Source: Archaeoglobaceae archaeon
Lineage (GTDB): Archaea > Halobacteriota > Archaeoglobi > Archaeoglobales > Archaeoglobaceae
Assembly (NCBI GenBank): GCA_027066965.1
Contig: JAMOMT010000193.1
Span: forward strand, 1-5,056
Direction: 5' to 3'
DNA: 5,056 nt
Shown: positions 4,949 through 5,056 of the stretch, in pieces
How the letters are laid out: each line of letters starts with the position of its first letter
Numbering within the stretch: position 1 is the first letter of the stretch
Made by a program: the position numbers and the translations under genes
Notes under the pieces: model-generated
What the model was told of the DNA's origin: nothing
What the model saw: the letters and a program-made list of their open reading frames with translations, nothing else
Databases searched by the model: none

Positions 4949-5056
4949 ATGAGAAAGTTCGCAGTCGTGCTTGTGATAGCCATAGCAATTGGCCTTGCAT
5001 TTGCTGGGTGCGCTAGGGAAAGAGCGAGTTCTTCTTCGGACGCCAGCGGGTGGCAC
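4949..5056 (+). CDS. Secreted lipoprotein of unknown function, N-terminal part (truncated by window edge)
   Basis: Only 36 codons are visible. They show a textbook export signal: a basic n-region (MRK), a hydrophobic core FAVVLVIAIAIGLAF at 4-18, and a lipobox-like FAGC ending at C21, followed by a charged and Ser-rich linker (R23, E24, R25, then SSSSD at 27-31). The -1 Gly and -2 Ala fit a lipobox; Phe at -3 is less usual but tolerated. The mature protein would be lipid-anchored at Cys21 on the outer face of the membrane. Substrate-binding proteins of ABC transporters and thioredoxin-like lipoproteins are common archaeal proteins with this start, but the visible part does not distinguish them. 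It is divergent from cysS, with the promoters of both in the 141-nt gap. The start is supported by the signal peptide and the TATA distance. Confidence 0.8.
   Translation, partial: MRKFAVVLVIAIAIGLAFAGCARERASSSSDASGWH

Noticed and set aside
4834..5016. 60-codon plus-strand ORF preceded by AAAGGAGGA, a good Shine-Dalgarno match 4 nt upstream
   Set aside because: It overlaps the lipoprotein gene out of frame, runs through that gene's promoter, has no TATA box at a sensible distance upstream, and its product looks like nothing known. The Shine-Dalgarno match is tempting but insufficient.

Overview
The window looks like an ordinary piece of a thermophilic euryarchaeal chromosome, most like the Archaeoglobales. 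The reasons are an archaeal-type AMP phosphorylase with the N-terminal extension, TATA-like TTTAAA boxes about 26 nt upstream of start codons instead of bacterial -35/-10 boxes, Arg codons dominated by AGG/AGA, and proteins rich in Glu, Lys and Arg. I also recall that Archaeoglobus has a citrate synthase gene beside an AMP/thymidine phosphorylase gene. The assignment is inference, not a database result.

Layout, left to right. (1) 1-433, minus: the first 144 codons of a class I/II PLP aminotransferase, best read as LL-diaminopimelate aminotransferase (dapL), cut by the window edge. (2) 472-1635, minus: citrate synthase (gltA). (3) 1668-3185, minus: AMP phosphorylase (deoA). (4) 3186-3388: a 203-nt gap with oligo-T termination signals for cysS and the deoA promoter. 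(5) 3389-4807, minus: cysteinyl-tRNA synthetase (cysS). (6) 4808-4948: a 141-nt divergent promoter region. (7) 4949-5056, plus: the first 36 codons of a secreted lipoprotein, cut by the window edge. No gene-free stretch exceeds 300 nt.

Transcription: deoA, gltA and dapL run in the same direction with gaps of only 32 and 38 nt and probably form one operon, deoA-gltA-dapL. deoA is led by a TATA box that puts the transcript start within a few nt of its ATG, so it is probably leaderless. gltA and dapL have good Shine-Dalgarno sites, as expected of internal cistrons. cysS and the lipoprotein gene also have TATA-like boxes at the leaderless distance. Both gaps inside the operon contain short imperfect direct repeats, and the gltA-dapL gap holds a possible three-codon ORF with its own ribosome site.

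Function: AMP phosphorylase feeds nucleotide ribose into the archaeal ribose-1,5-bisphosphate/form III RuBisCO route. Citrate synthase starts the oxidative branch towards 2-oxoglutarate and glutamate. The aminotransferase would use glutamate as amino donor for lysine synthesis. CysRS charges tRNA-Cys. I see no mobile element, CRISPR array, toxin-antitoxin pair, defence island or clear new system; the points worth a second look are small-scale features of starts, gaps and promoters.
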